64,000 nucleotides of DNA, from NCBI RefSeq assembly GCF_010233585.1, contig NZ_CP045997.1, positions 1,101,211 to 1,165,210 on the forward strand, written 5' to 3'. The notes under the pieces are model-generated. The model saw only the letters and a program-made list of their open reading frames with translations. It did no database searches and was not told where the DNA came from. The translations under genes were made by a program, and so were the position numbers. The stretch's first letter is position 1. Every line of letters starts with the position of its first letter. Shown piece by piece: positions 52,412 through 60,830 of the stretch. The stretch is from Spirosoma endbachense (GTDB lineage Bacteria > Bacteroidota > Bacteroidia > Cytophagales > Spirosomataceae).

Positions 52412-53449
52412 CTATTTTAAACTGATTTTCTGTTGCCACCGCCACGCGTCCCGCAACGATTCGGCCAGCGAACGGCGAGCTGTCCAGTTAAGATCTCGAT
52501 TGGCTTTCGTGACATCGGCATAGACCTGTTCAACATCGCCCGGCCGACGAGGTCCGATTGTATAATTCAGGTTAACGCCGGTTTCCTGCTCAAATGTTTT
52601 GATAATATTCAATACCGTTTCGCCCCGCCCTGTTCCGATATTAATGACATCATAGCTGGAGTCGGTATTCTGTTCGTTCAGTTTACGTAACGCCTGAACA
52701 TGCGCTTCGGCCAGATCTACGACGTGAATATAGTCACGAATGCAGGTGCCATCGGGCGTATTATAATCATTGCCGTAAACCGTCAGGCTAGAACGAATAC
52801 CGGCGGCTGTCTGGGTAATGAACGGAACCAGATTTGCTGGAATGCCAAGTGGTAACTCGCCAAGCTCTGCCGATGGATGTGCGCCAATTGGGTTAAAATA
52901 ACGTAGTGCTAATGCTTTAATCGGTGTCGGTGACTGTACCGTATCACGGATAATGTCTTCACTGATTGCTTTCGTATTGCCGTACGGTGACTGAGCTGGT
53001 AGCCGGGGAGTTGCCTCCGTAACCGGTAACTGCTCCGGTTGGCCATACACCGTGCAGGACGACGAAAACACGAGGTTATGCACGCCGTATTTAGGCATTA
53101 ATTCCAGCAGAAGTATCAGCGAATCCAGATTGTTTCGGTAATACTTCAAGGGCAGCCGAACCGATTCACCAACCGCTTTATAGGCGGCAAAGTGAATGAC
53201 GCCAATAACGGCCTCTTTCTGAAAAATAGCCTCCATTGCGGCCGAATCATTGCAGTTGGCCGTATAGCACGTTACATCACGGCCCAGAATGGTCCGCAAA
53301 CCGTCGAGAACGGAGCGTTCAGAATTGGAAAAATCGTCGACGATAACCGGTTCGAAGCCAGCTTCAACCAGGGAAACAACCGTGTGGGAGCCAATAAAAC
53401 CAGCTCCGCCGGTTACCAGAATCTTGGGGGAATTACCTGTGGGAGTCAA
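52412..53449 (-). CDS. galE: UDP-glucose 4-epimerase
   Basis: A 345-residue NAD-dependent epimerase interconverting UDP-glucose and UDP-galactose. Motifs are GGAGFIGSHTVVSL, VIHFAAYKAVGESV, SSSCTVYG, YGNTKAISED (catalytic Tyr and Lys) and LRYFNPIGAHPS. The frame starts at TTG 53449 with no ATG nearby; the peptide MTPTGNSPKILVTGG reaches the Rossmann strand at the expected distance. It leads the galE-rfbB-rfbA cluster that supplies activated sugars for surface polysaccharide. Confidence 0.95.
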   Translation of the reverse strand: MTPTGNSPKILVTGGAGFIGSHTVVSLVEAGFEPVIVDDFSNSERSVLDGLRTILGRDVTCYTANCNDSAAMEAIFQKEAVIGVIHFAAYKAVGESVRLPLKYYRNNLDSLILLLELMPKYGVHNLVFSSSCTVYGQPEQLPVTEATPRLPAQSPYGNTKAISEDIIRDTVQSPTPIKALALRYFNPIGAHPSAELGELPLGIPANLVPFITQTAAGIRSSLTVYGNDYNTPDGTCIRDYIHVVDLAEAHVQALRKLNEQNTDSSYDVINIGTGRGETVLNIIKTFEQETGVNLNYTIGPRRPGDVEQVYADVTKANRDLNWTARRSLAESLRDAWRWQQKISLK

Positions 53450-53505
53450 ACCGTTTTTTATGAAATTTTTGTTGTTACTTTGGGATAGCAGCCCATTAAA
53501 CCAGA

Positions 53506-53513
53506 CAAAAGTA
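53506..53513 (-). promoter_or_regulatory. -7 promoter box of galE (TACTTTTG on minus strand)
   Basis: Matches TAnnTTTG and lies about 57 bp upstream of the galE start. No clear TTTG -33 element is placed at the right spacing. Confidence 0.45.
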
Positions 53514-53579
53514 GTATATTCAGGAGGTTTCCGAAAGTAGTTTTTATTGTAGGGCTATACTAAAACGTGACAAAAAAGC

Positions 53580-54455
53580 ATGAGCGACAACGAATTAAAA
53601 GCTCTGATCTCATTGCTGGACGACGAGGACATGGAAGTAGTTGAGCATGTCGAACAGCAAATCCGGCAAATTGGCGGACAAATGATCCCACTTCTGGAAA
53701 CCGAATGGGAAGGTAGTTTTAATCCGGCTCTGCAGAAACGTATCGAAGAAATTATTCATGATTTGCAGTATGAATCCGTTCTGGAGCGTATGCGCGACTG
53801 GAAAAACGGAGGGGCTATGAATCTGTTGGAAGGCCTCTGGATCGTGGCTACCTATCAATATCCCGACCTGTCGCTCGACAAGTTAAAACAGGACGTTGAG
53901 CAGTTATATTACGACGTCTGGATTGACATTAAAGGGGATATGCACCCCGATGAGCAAATCCGGGCCATGAATAATGCCTTTTTTACAAAGCTGAAGTTTG
54001 CGCCCAATACGAAGCATTTCCACTCGCCATCCAACTCGATGATCAATCAGGTGCTGGAAACGCGCCGGGGTAATCCCATTACGCTTTGTGTACTTTATAT
54101 GCTCATTGCGAAACGGCTGAACCTGCCGGTTTATGGCGTCAACCTGCCCAATCTGTTTGTACTAACTTATAAGAACGATAGCGGTGTCCAGTTCTACATC
54201 AATGTGTTTAATCGGGGCTTGGTTTTTACCAAGAAAGACATCGATCAGTACATTGACCAGTTGAACCTGAAGCGGCTGGATACTTTCTATCAGCCCTGTA
54301 CCAATGCCGACATTGTTCGTCGGGTACTGCGTAACTTAACCCTGGCATTCGAGAAAAACGGCGATACCGATCGCGTTCGGGAGGTCGAACAGATTCTTGA
54401 AATGGTTAAAGACGATGGCGACGGTCTGCCTTTATCGGATTATACGCAACGGTAG
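53580..54455 (+). CDS. SirB1/transglutaminase-like (Transglut_core2) family protein
   Basis: A 291-residue cytoplasmic protein. The N-terminal part (about 1-75) is helical and HEAT-like (LISLLDDEDMEVVEHVEQQ). The core (about 90-250) is of the SirB1/transglutaminase-like type, with NSMINQVLETRRGNPITLCV, LIAKRLNLPVYGVNLPN and FVLTY. The C-terminus has tetratricopeptide-like helices (VRRVLRNLTLAFEKNGDTDRV). Such proteins occur in most bacteria, without firm biochemical role. It is divergent from galE. Confidence 0.85.
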   Translation: MSDNELKALISLLDDEDMEVVEHVEQQIRQIGGQMIPLLETEWEGSFNPALQKRIEEIIHDLQYESVLERMRDWKNGGAMNLLEGLWIVATYQYPDLSLDKLKQDVEQLYYDVWIDIKGDMHPDEQIRAMNNAFFTKLKFAPNTKHFHSPSNSMINQVLETRRGNPITLCVLYMLIAKRLNLPVYGVNLPNLFVLTYKNDSGVQFYINVFNRGLVFTKKDIDQYIDQLNLKRLDTFYQPCTNADIVRRVLRNLTLAFEKNGDTDRVREVEQILEMVKDDGDGLPLSDYTQR

Positions 54456-54492
54456 AGCAAACGAATAAGGGTTAATGAACACCGTTTGCCGT

Positions 54493-54627
54493 GAGGTCAG
54501 GTTGAAGAACCTGACCTCTGCGGTTTTGAGAAACCGCATTTGGCATGAACGACGAGGTTTTGAGAATCGCACGGTGAACCGTCGAACCGTCGAACCGTCC
54601 GGGTGTCGGTTTTAGGAAACCGACACC
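54493..54627. repeat. cluster of three tetraloop hairpins and an 8-bp tandem repeat
   Basis: Hairpins at 54493-54518 (GAGGTCAGGTT, loop GAAG), 54519-54538 (TGCGGTTT, loop TGAG) and 54602-54627 (GGTGTCGGTTT, loop TAGG), each perfect. All have stems ending in GGTT(T)/(A)AACC around a four-base purine-rich loop. Between them GAACCGTC occurs three times in tandem at 54576-54599. The cluster fills the space between convergent genes, so it may double as terminator region. Confidence 0.65.
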
Positions 54628-54676
54628 ACATCAGCAATGACCACATTGTCTCCTTTGCTGGTGGATTCAAGCATTA

Positions 54677-55303
54677 TTAATAAGCTACAGCCAGCAGACC
54701 GGGGCCGGTCTGGAAACAGCGGATGGTGAGCTGGGCTTTATGGTCGGGTAAGCGTACATGGCCGATGAGGTGTTCGGCATTATCGGCGAATGGTTCAATA
54801 AATAAATGGTCGCGGAAGGTAAGCTGGCGTTTTCCGTAGAGTTTATACAAGGCTTCTTTCGCGCACCAGTAAACGGCCAGGCGGCCTGGCTCACCAGCTG
54901 CGTGGATAATTTCATCCTCCGACAATACCCGCGGAACCACCCGCCGAAACTGATCCCGGATTGGTTCAATGTCGATGCCAACCGGGCGCGTTCGATGCAG
55001 CACCGCAGCCGCCCAACCGCCCGTGTGCGACAGGGAAATATGCCAGGGCGTACCGATCAGGTGCGGTTTTCCAAATTCGTCTTTATGAAGACCTGCATAG
55101 ACCAAACCCTGTGCTTCGATCAATTGCCGAATGGCGACCCGACAGGCCAGCCATTCAACCCGTTGAGCCGGATGGCTGATACCTGCTAAATCTTCCTGCT
55201 CCGGCGTTGTCAGCAGAAGGCTTGCCCGTAGCGTTGGCTCGTCTTCGGTGATCGGTTGAAGTACGGCCGTACAATCACTATTGATAGCTAATTGGAATGT
55301 CAC
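54677..55303 (-). CDS. 4'-phosphopantetheinyl transferase superfamily protein
   Basis: A 208-residue Sfp-like enzyme that attaches phosphopantetheine from CoA to carrier proteins. The N-terminal half has the family's RVEWLACRVAIRQLIE region, and the core has HISLSHTGGWAAAVLH, VGIDIEPIRDQF (metal-binding Asp and Glu) and WCAKEALYKLYGKRQL. Full length. Probable target is acyl carrier protein or a secondary-metabolite carrier; no such gene is nearby. Starts at GTG or near position 55303. Confidence 0.92.
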   Translation of the reverse strand: MTFQLAINSDCTAVLQPITEDEPTLRASLLLTTPEQEDLAGISHPAQRVEWLACRVAIRQLIEAQGLVYAGLHKDEFGKPHLIGTPWHISLSHTGGWAAAVLHRTRPVGIDIEPIRDQFRRVVPRVLSEDEIIHAAGEPGRLAVYWCAKEALYKLYGKRQLTFRDHLFIEPFADNAEHLIGHVRLPDHKAQLTIRCFQTGPGLLAVAY

Positions 55304-55379
55304 GAATCAAAAGTCGGAAGTCGTTCGAGAAAAAGAAAGGTTTAACGACCTTTGATGCTCGACTTTTGGTTTATAGTTC

Positions 55380-56279
55380 GTGATTATTGAAAAAATAGAT
55401 ACGTTTGGCGGCCATCGCGACTGTGTATACGCACTGGAGCGAGGCCCGCAACCCAATCAGGTCTTTTCATCGGGCGCTGATGGGTTGGTTGTTCGCTGGC
55501 AGCTCGACCGGCCTGATCTTGGTGAACTGGTGGCAAAAGTACCTGCCTCGGTCTATGCATTAGCGTTGCACCCAACAACTGGTTTATTGTGGGTCGGGCA
55601 GAACTACGAGGGGCTGCATCTGATTGACCCGGTTCAGAAAGTAGAAGTTAGCTCGTTGAAACTGACCTCTGCTGCCATTTTCGATATCAAATTTTATAAA
55701 AACGACGCGATTATAGCCCTATCCGATGGCGTAGTCGTTGTGGTAGATAACGAATCGCTGGCCATCAAAAAACACCTGAAAGCATCGGATCAATCGGCAC
55801 GGTGTTTGTCCGTCAATCCCGTTGAGCGTGAGATTGCGGTTGGATATAGTGATAATGGCGTACGCATTTTCGATCTGGCCACATACGATCTCAAACGAAT
55901 CATTCCCGCGCATACAAACTCGGTCTTTACCGTACTGTATTCGCCGGATTTTCGTTTTTTACTCACGGCCGGACGCGATGCGCATCTGAAGGTATGGGAC
56001 GTTGAAAATGAGTATGCCCTACAGCAAGAGGTCGTAGCCCATATGTTTGCGATCAATCACCTTACCTACAATCCGACTGGTACGTTGTTTGCTACAGCCA
56101 GTATGGATAAATCAATCAAAATCTGGGATGCCGAAACCTACAGGCTACTGAAAGTTGTGGATCGAGCCCGCCATGCCGGACATGGTACGTCAGTCAATAA
56201 ATTAATATGGACTGATTATCATAATCAATTGCTTTCGGCAAGCGATGACCGAACGATTTCAGTCTGGAAAGTAGCCTAA
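55380..56279 (+). CDS. WD40 repeat protein
   Basis: A 299-residue beta-propeller protein with about seven WD-type repeats, for example GGHRDCVYALE...VFSSGADGLVVRW, IPAHTNSVFTVLYSP...LLTAGRDAHLKVWDV, and the last HGTSVNKLIW...LLSASDDRTISVWKV. No signal peptide, so cytoplasmic. The start is GTG at 55380. It probably mediates protein contacts; partner unknown. The DivIVA-domain gene follows on the same strand after 119 bp. Confidence 0.9.
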   Translation: MIIEKIDTFGGHRDCVYALERGPQPNQVFSSGADGLVVRWQLDRPDLGELVAKVPASVYALALHPTTGLLWVGQNYEGLHLIDPVQKVEVSSLKLTSAAIFDIKFYKNDAIIALSDGVVVVVDNESLAIKKHLKASDQSARCLSVNPVEREIAVGYSDNGVRIFDLATYDLKRIIPAHTNSVFTVLYSPDFRFLLTAGRDAHLKVWDVENEYALQQEVVAHMFAINHLTYNPTGTLFATASMDKSIKIWDAETYRLLKVVDRARHAGHGTSVNKLIWTDYHNQLLSASDDRTISVWKVA

Positions 56280-56398
56280 TACGCAGATTTTTTACCAAAA
56301 AAGCAGATTTCTCTTGCTATTTATTGCTAAATACGTATAATGGCCGTTACTTCACTCTTAATAGGTATGTCCATAATTACCTTAACCGAAGCGCACCG

Positions 56399-57322
56399 AT
56401 GAAAATTACGCCTATTGAAATCCGGCAGCACACATTTGAACGGGGGCTGCGTGGCTATAAAACCGATGATGTTGACGCATTTCTGGTTTCACTTTCTCAG
56501 GAATGGGAGCGTGTTACCGGCGAATATAAAATGCTCAAAATGCAGCTTGAGATTGCCGAAAAAGAATTAGGTAAGCTGAAAGAGGTTGAAATGACGCTGT
56601 TCAGGACGCTTAAAACCGCCGAAGATACCAGCGCGCAAATTACCGATCAGGCGAATAAGGCTGCTGACCAGTTTTTAGTTGAAGCCAGGCAAAAGGCAGA
56701 TGATATGCTGGCTGAAGCGCGTAAAAAATCATCGTTGATGGTGCAGGATGCCGAAAATCAGGCTCGTTTCCTGAAAGACAATATCCTCAATGACCTGAAG
56801 ACGCTGGAGCACGATTTCAAAGCACTTGAGAGCTACAAAGAAAACTTAGCCACCCAGATTCGTTCACTCGCCAGTAATGCCGTAGATAGTGTAGATCGCT
56901 TCGAGAAGAAGTTTTCCAAACAGGATCTAAAGGGCAAAATTGATGAAGTTACGACGCAGATACAGGAAGAATTGAAACAGGCTGCTGAAAAAAATAAGCC
57001 TGAAGAAACACCAGTTGACACCACATCAGAATCAACCGCTGACCCTGTTGCTGCGTTGCCTCCGCTGACTGAACGCGAAACATCGGTGCCCGAAGCGATT
57101 CCGATCGATGAACAGGTTATGGATAAACTCGATGACGCGATTCAACAGGAAACGCAGTCGGAGAGTACTCACGAAGGAAAGCCCGTCGCTGAAGCTGTAA
57201 TTGAAGAAACGGCTCCCGAATCGGTGCTTGCCGAAGTGAATACGGACGAACCATCCGCTGCTTCTGAAGGAAATAATGACCCGCAGCCTAAGAAAAGTGG
57301 TTCGTTTTTTGACCAGATTTAA
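56399..57322 (+). CDS. DivIVA-domain coiled-coil protein
   Basis: A 307-residue protein from the ATG at 56399; an earlier in-frame ATG at 56324 would add 25 residues without family support. MKITPIEIRQHTFERGLRG followed by YKTDDVDAFLVSLSQEW is the DivIVA/GpsB-type N-terminus that binds curved membrane. A coiled coil (about 30-180) follows with an Ala/Lys-rich TSAQITDQANKAADQF section. The last 120 residues are acidic, Glu/Pro-rich and disordered-looking, ending KKSGSFFDQI. Likely a cell-pole or division-site scaffold. Confidence 0.9.
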   Translation: MKITPIEIRQHTFERGLRGYKTDDVDAFLVSLSQEWERVTGEYKMLKMQLEIAEKELGKLKEVEMTLFRTLKTAEDTSAQITDQANKAADQFLVEARQKADDMLAEARKKSSLMVQDAENQARFLKDNILNDLKTLEHDFKALESYKENLATQIRSLASNAVDSVDRFEKKFSKQDLKGKIDEVTTQIQEELKQAAEKNKPEETPVDTTSESTADPVAALPPLTERETSVPEAIPIDEQVMDKLDDAIQQETQSESTHEGKPVAEAVIEETAPESVLAEVNTDEPSAASEGNNDPQPKKSGSFFDQI

Positions 57323-57407
57323 GTGAGTTAATGGGAACCTGCTGGCATCATACCGGGTTCCCATTGCTCAGGAGTTTCTGCCCAATGGTAGAACGCCCAC
57401 CATCCAT

Positions 57408-57758
57408 ATGGGAACAATTGCTTTAGAAGGACTTGAGTTTTTCTCCTATCACGGCTTTTACGACGAGGAGCAGAAAATAGGAAATAAGTATTCGGTAGAC
57501 ATTGTTGTGACAGCGGACTTTTCTGAAGCCGCCCGACGCGATCGTCTGAGTGCAACCGTCAATTACGAAGATTTATATCGGATTACGGCCAATGTGATGC
57601 AGCAGCCCGCCCGATTACTGGAACACATTGCTCACCGAATCATTCAGGAAATACGAATAAAGTATACTGATTTGCAGTCGGTTGAAGTAAGCGTCTCCAA
57701 GTTTAATCCGCCTATTGGTGGCGTTTGCCATCGGGCCAAGATCACATTAAAGGAATAA
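57408..57758 (+). CDS. folB: dihydroneopterin aldolase
   Basis: A 116-residue enzyme of tetrahydrofolate synthesis that cleaves dihydroneopterin to 6-hydroxymethyl-dihydropterin. Features are IALEGLEFFSYHGFYDEEQ (conserved Gly-Phe-Tyr and Glu), YSVDIVVTADF, TVNYEDLYRI, LLEHIAHRI with the catalytic region, and VSVSKFNPPIGG. Full length. The last codons are part of a 29-bp inverted repeat that forms its terminator. Confidence 0.95.
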   Translation: MGTIALEGLEFFSYHGFYDEEQKIGNKYSVDIVVTADFSEAARRDRLSATVNYEDLYRITANVMQQPARLLEHIAHRIIQEIRIKYTDLQSVEVSVSKFNPPIGGVCHRAKITLKE

Positions 57759-57813
57759 TGACAGAAAAGGGGAAATGCACAACACATTTCCCCTTTTCTG
57801 TCATTATTCCTTT
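57749..57813. terminator. 29-bp perfect inverted repeat overlapping the folB stop
   Basis: Arms 57749-57777 and 57785-57813 are fully complementary around the 7-nt loop CACAACA. The left arm contains the folB stop codon and the right arm ends one base before the ytxJ stop on the other strand. It should terminate both convergent genes; A- and T-rich segments occur in the stem (AGAAAAGGGGAAATG). Confidence 0.85.
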
Positions 57814-57814
57814 G

Positions 57815-58144
57815 TTATACCGCCTGCTGCAAACCCGCAAACGAAATGGCCATGTGCGAGGCATCATAGATGCATTCGCCGTTACGAATCAACAATACCT
57901 GTGGTGATTCGTGTTCTATGCCAAATACATTCTCAATTTTATTGGAGATTGGCCGATTAGCCAATAGGTCGAGATAATAAGGTTTTACACCCAGTTGGTC
58001 GCTCCAGTTGCGTTCCATACGGCTCAAGGCCATAGCACTGATAGAGCAACTTGTGCTGTGTTTGAAAATCAGCACTGGCTGCTTCGCCGACTCCTGTTTG
58101 ATTTCGTCGAGTTGAGCGTCACTCGTTATTTTGTTCCAGTTCAT
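57815..58144 (-). CDS. ytxJ: YtxJ-family bacillithiol-system redox protein
   Basis: A 109-residue thioredoxin-like protein; I take the ATG at 58144 (MNWNKITSDAQLDEI). The motif LIFKHSTSCSISAMALSR holds the single active-site-type Cys expected of this monothiol bacilliredoxin-like family. VKPYYLDLLANRPISNKI and HESPQVLLIRNGECIYD follow. It is thought to act with bacillithiol in thiol homeostasis. Convergent with folB. Confidence 0.88.
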   Translation of the reverse strand: MNWNKITSDAQLDEIKQESAKQPVLIFKHSTSCSISAMALSRMERNWSDQLGVKPYYLDLLANRPISNKIENVFGIEHESPQVLLIRNGECIYDASHMAISFAGLQQAV

Positions 58145-58198
58145 TGTATCAACACACATTCTGTTGACGTAAAAGCGTTTTTTCGTCTGAAAAGTTCG

Positions 58199-58507
58199 TC
58201 ATTCTTTGGGCGTGTAGCGTAGTTTCTCCGCCATATCTGGCGAAATAGCTTCTGAATAAGGTCCATAAGCATCTATAAGGGTACCACGTTGCCCCGACTT
58301 AGACTCGATTGCATAGACTACCGACGAATCGTCGGGGTCAGTCATTCCTTCGAAACGATAAACGTCCACAATGTCGAAATCAGCCGGATGCAGTTCAATA
58401 TCGTCCTGCTGGCAACGGAGACGGTCGCTTTTTAGGTTATAGTCCAGTGTAAAACCCTGCTTGCGGAGGCCGTCGAGGGCTTCGGTGAGCGTATCGTAAG
58501 ATTGCAT
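58199..58507 (-). CDS. small conserved protein, sometimes labelled phosphoribosylpyrophosphate synthetase
   Basis: A 102-residue protein from the ATG at 58507 (MQSYDTLTEALDGL). It has the pattern of a small Bacteroidota family: TEALDGLRKQGFTLDYNL, LHPADFDIVDVYRFEG, MTDPDDSSVVYAIESK, and GTLIDAYGPYSEAISPDMAEKL. Databases sometimes attach a PRPP-synthetase name to such proteins, but it lacks the size and motifs of that enzyme. Function unknown. Divergent from waaA, 62 bp apart. Confidence 0.75.
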   Translation of the reverse strand: MQSYDTLTEALDGLRKQGFTLDYNLKSDRLRCQQDDIELHPADFDIVDVYRFEGMTDPDDSSVVYAIESKSGQRGTLIDAYGPYSEAISPDMAEKLRYTPKE

Positions 58508-58536
58508 AGTTTTTGAATGGTTTGAGAGCAAGTGTT

Positions 58537-58544
58537 TAGCTTTG
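58537..58544 (+). promoter_or_regulatory. -7 promoter box of waaA (TAGCTTTG)
   Basis: Matches TAnnTTTG 25 bp upstream of the TTG start at 58570. A TTTG at 58512-58515 lies 21 bp upstream, suitable as the -33 element. Confidence 0.5.
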
Positions 58545-58569
58545 CAAGTATAACCAACCGATTATTCGC

Positions 58570-59850
58570 TTGTTTGCTGGATTTTATAACACGGGCATTT
58601 TTGTTTATCAGAATTTGCTGCGTCTAGTGGCTCCATTTAACCCTAAAGCCCGGCAATGGGTCGATGGTCGACGCCACTGGATCAGCAACCTGAGTGCAAA
58701 ACTTGCGGACAACAAAAGCCCAATTGCCTGGTTTCATGCGGCTTCACTAGGTGAGTTTGAACAGGGACGTCCGGTAATCGAAGCGTTTCGGACTCAATAT
58801 CCTGACTATAAAATTCTGCTAACTTTTTTTTCGCCTTCGGGCTATGAAGTACGAAAAAACTACGATGGGGCTGACTTTATCATGTATCTGCCAGCTGATT
58901 CGCCCGCCAATGCGCGATCATTCGTAACTCTTGTAAGGCCACAGATAGCCTTTTTCATCAAATATGAATTCTGGTACAACTACCTCCGTGAATTAAGCGC
59001 TGCACAGGTGCCGGTAGTTTCGTTCTCTGCTATTTTTCGCCCGAATCAGCTTTTTTTTAAAACATACGGGGGCTTTTATCGGACTATGCTCCATTATTTC
59101 GACCATATTCTGGTGCAGAACCTGGAATCGCTAACGTTGCTGAAGCGTATAGGTCTTACCCGCGTAACCCTGGCGGGCGATACGCGCTTTGACCGAGTGA
59201 CGCAGGTAGCATTCGCCAGGAAAGACATTCCAGCTGCCAAAGCATTTAAAAATGGCATGCCTGTGCTGGTCATAGGCAGTGCCTGGCCGGAGGATATGAA
59301 GGTGCTGATTCCATTCCTGAACCAGTTTGACAAACCGATGAAAGCTATTATCGCTCCGCACGAAATCCACGATGAAGAGATTGAAAAATGGCGTACTGAG
59401 CTAAACCGAACGTCTGTACGGTTCTCACAGACTCAGTTGCCATCGTTTGATCAATCAACGATTCAGTCATTTGAGATCCTCTTTATCGATAACGTGGGTA
59501 TGTTGTCATCCCTTTATCAGTACGGTGAGTTTGCCTACATTGGCGGAGCATTTAAGCAAGGGCTTCACAATATTCTGGAAGCGGCTACCTTTGGCATGCC
59601 GATCTTTTTCGGCCCCGACTATGATAAATTTCAGGAAGCTGTAGATTTGGTAACTGAAGGAGCTGCTTTTCCGGTCACTACTGCCAAAGAGCTGCTTGAA
59701 TTATTCACAAGACAGTATGCCGACTCAGCCGATACCGCCCAAATCAGCCGTAATTACGTGCAACGGAACATTGGCGCAACGGCGCAGGTTATGCAGGTTA
59801 TAAAGCATTTAATGAGCGAAAGACTGAATAAGCAAAAGCCCGACTACTAA
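58570..59850 (+). CDS. waaA: 3-deoxy-D-manno-octulosonic acid (Kdo) transferase
   Basis: A 426-residue GT-B glycosyltransferase that adds Kdo to lipid A precursor at the inner membrane. The N-terminal hydrophobic segment (about 1-20) anchors it. Motifs are WFHAASLGEFEQGRPVIE, FFSPSGYEVRKNY, FIKYEFWYNYL, LAGDTRFDRV, and YIGGAFKQGLHNILEA with FFGPDYDKFQEA. TTG at 58570 is the only plausible start, agreeing with the nearby promoter box. Product of normal length. Confidence 0.94.
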   Translation: MFAGFYNTGIFVYQNLLRLVAPFNPKARQWVDGRRHWISNLSAKLADNKSPIAWFHAASLGEFEQGRPVIEAFRTQYPDYKILLTFFSPSGYEVRKNYDGADFIMYLPADSPANARSFVTLVRPQIAFFIKYEFWYNYLRELSAAQVPVVSFSAIFRPNQLFFKTYGGFYRTMLHYFDHILVQNLESLTLLKRIGLTRVTLAGDTRFDRVTQVAFARKDIPAAKAFKNGMPVLVIGSAWPEDMKVLIPFLNQFDKPMKAIIAPHEIHDEEIEKWRTELNRTSVRFSQTQLPSFDQSTIQSFEILFIDNVGMLSSLYQYGEFAYIGGAFKQGLHNILEAATFGMPIFFGPDYDKFQEAVDLVTEGAAFPVTTAKELLELFTRQYADSADTAQISRNYVQRNIGATAQVMQVIKHLMSERLNKQKPDY

Positions 59851-59901
59851 ACGTGCTGGCATTTCATTTTTTCACTCATTCACTCTTTCGCTTTTCATCT
59901 A

Positions 59902-60828
59902 TTGAAACAAGGATTAATCATACGCTCTACGGGTTCCTGGTACGATATTCGCGACGAGGATGGTCATATTTTTCAGGGTCGACTAAAGGGCAAGTTCAAG
60001 ATCAAAGGCCTGAAAATCACGAACCCAATTGCCGTGGGTGATCGGGTAACGTTCGATATTGAGGATGAAGCCGAAAACACGGCGGTTATCACAGATATTT
60101 CGCCCCGCGAAAATTACATTATTCGCCAGTCGGTTCATAAAACGGCGCATGGGCATATTCTGGCTGCGAACCTCGATCAGGCGGTATTGCTGGCAACGCT
60201 TACCTTGCCCCGAACCTCACTTGGTTTTATTGATCGGTTTCTGGTGTCGGCCGAATCGTTTCGTATCCCGACCGCTGTCGTTTTCAACAAAACTGATATC
60301 CTGAATGACGAAGGACTGGCCTATCAGCAGGAAATCATGGATATGTATGAGAGCATCGGCTACCAATGTCTGGCTACGTCGGCAACGGAGGGCGAAGGAG
60401 TCGACGCATTCCGGGAGTTGCTCAATCATAAGGTGACCTTACTCTCCGGGCATTCGGGTGTTGGCAAATCGTCGCTCGTAAACGCTATTGCACCCGATCT
60501 GAATCTGCGAACAAATGAGGTTTCTACGTTTGCCAACAAGGGCGTTCATACCACAACATTTGCTGAAATGTTTGAACTGGCTCCCGAAACCTACATTATC
60601 GATACACCAGGCATCAAGGAACTGGGCTTGATGGATACCGCAAAGGAAGAAATCAGCCATTATTTTCCGGAGATGCGCGACCGCCTGAATCAGTGTCGGT
60701 TTCACAATTGCCTGCACGTCAATGAGCCCGGTTGCGCCATCAAGGAAGCCGTTGCTGAAGGTGAGATCGCTGAAAGCCGGTATATGAGCTATCTCAGTAT
60801 GGTGGAGGGAGGAGATAACCGTCGGTAA
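59902..60828 (+). CDS. rsgA: ribosome small subunit-dependent GTPase A
   Basis: A 308-residue circularly permuted GTPase that helps 30S subunit maturation. An OB-fold (about 1-70) precedes the GTPase domain, in which G4 NKTDIL comes before the P-loop SGHSGVGKSSLVNAI and G3 DTPGIKELG. The C-terminal zinc domain shows CRFHNCLHVNEPGCAIKEA. It starts at TTG 59902 (KQGLIIRSTGSWYDI). Probably co-transcribed with waaA, 51 bp upstream. Confidence 0.96.
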   Translation: MKQGLIIRSTGSWYDIRDEDGHIFQGRLKGKFKIKGLKITNPIAVGDRVTFDIEDEAENTAVITDISPRENYIIRQSVHKTAHGHILAANLDQAVLLATLTLPRTSLGFIDRFLVSAESFRIPTAVVFNKTDILNDEGLAYQQEIMDMYESIGYQCLATSATEGEGVDAFRELLNHKVTLLSGHSGVGKSSLVNAIAPDLNLRTNEVSTFANKGVHTTTFAEMFELAPETYIIDTPGIKELGLMDTAKEEISHYFPEMRDRLNQCRFHNCLHVNEPGCAIKEAVAEGEIAESRYMSYLSMVEGGDNRR

Positions 60829-60830
60829 TC

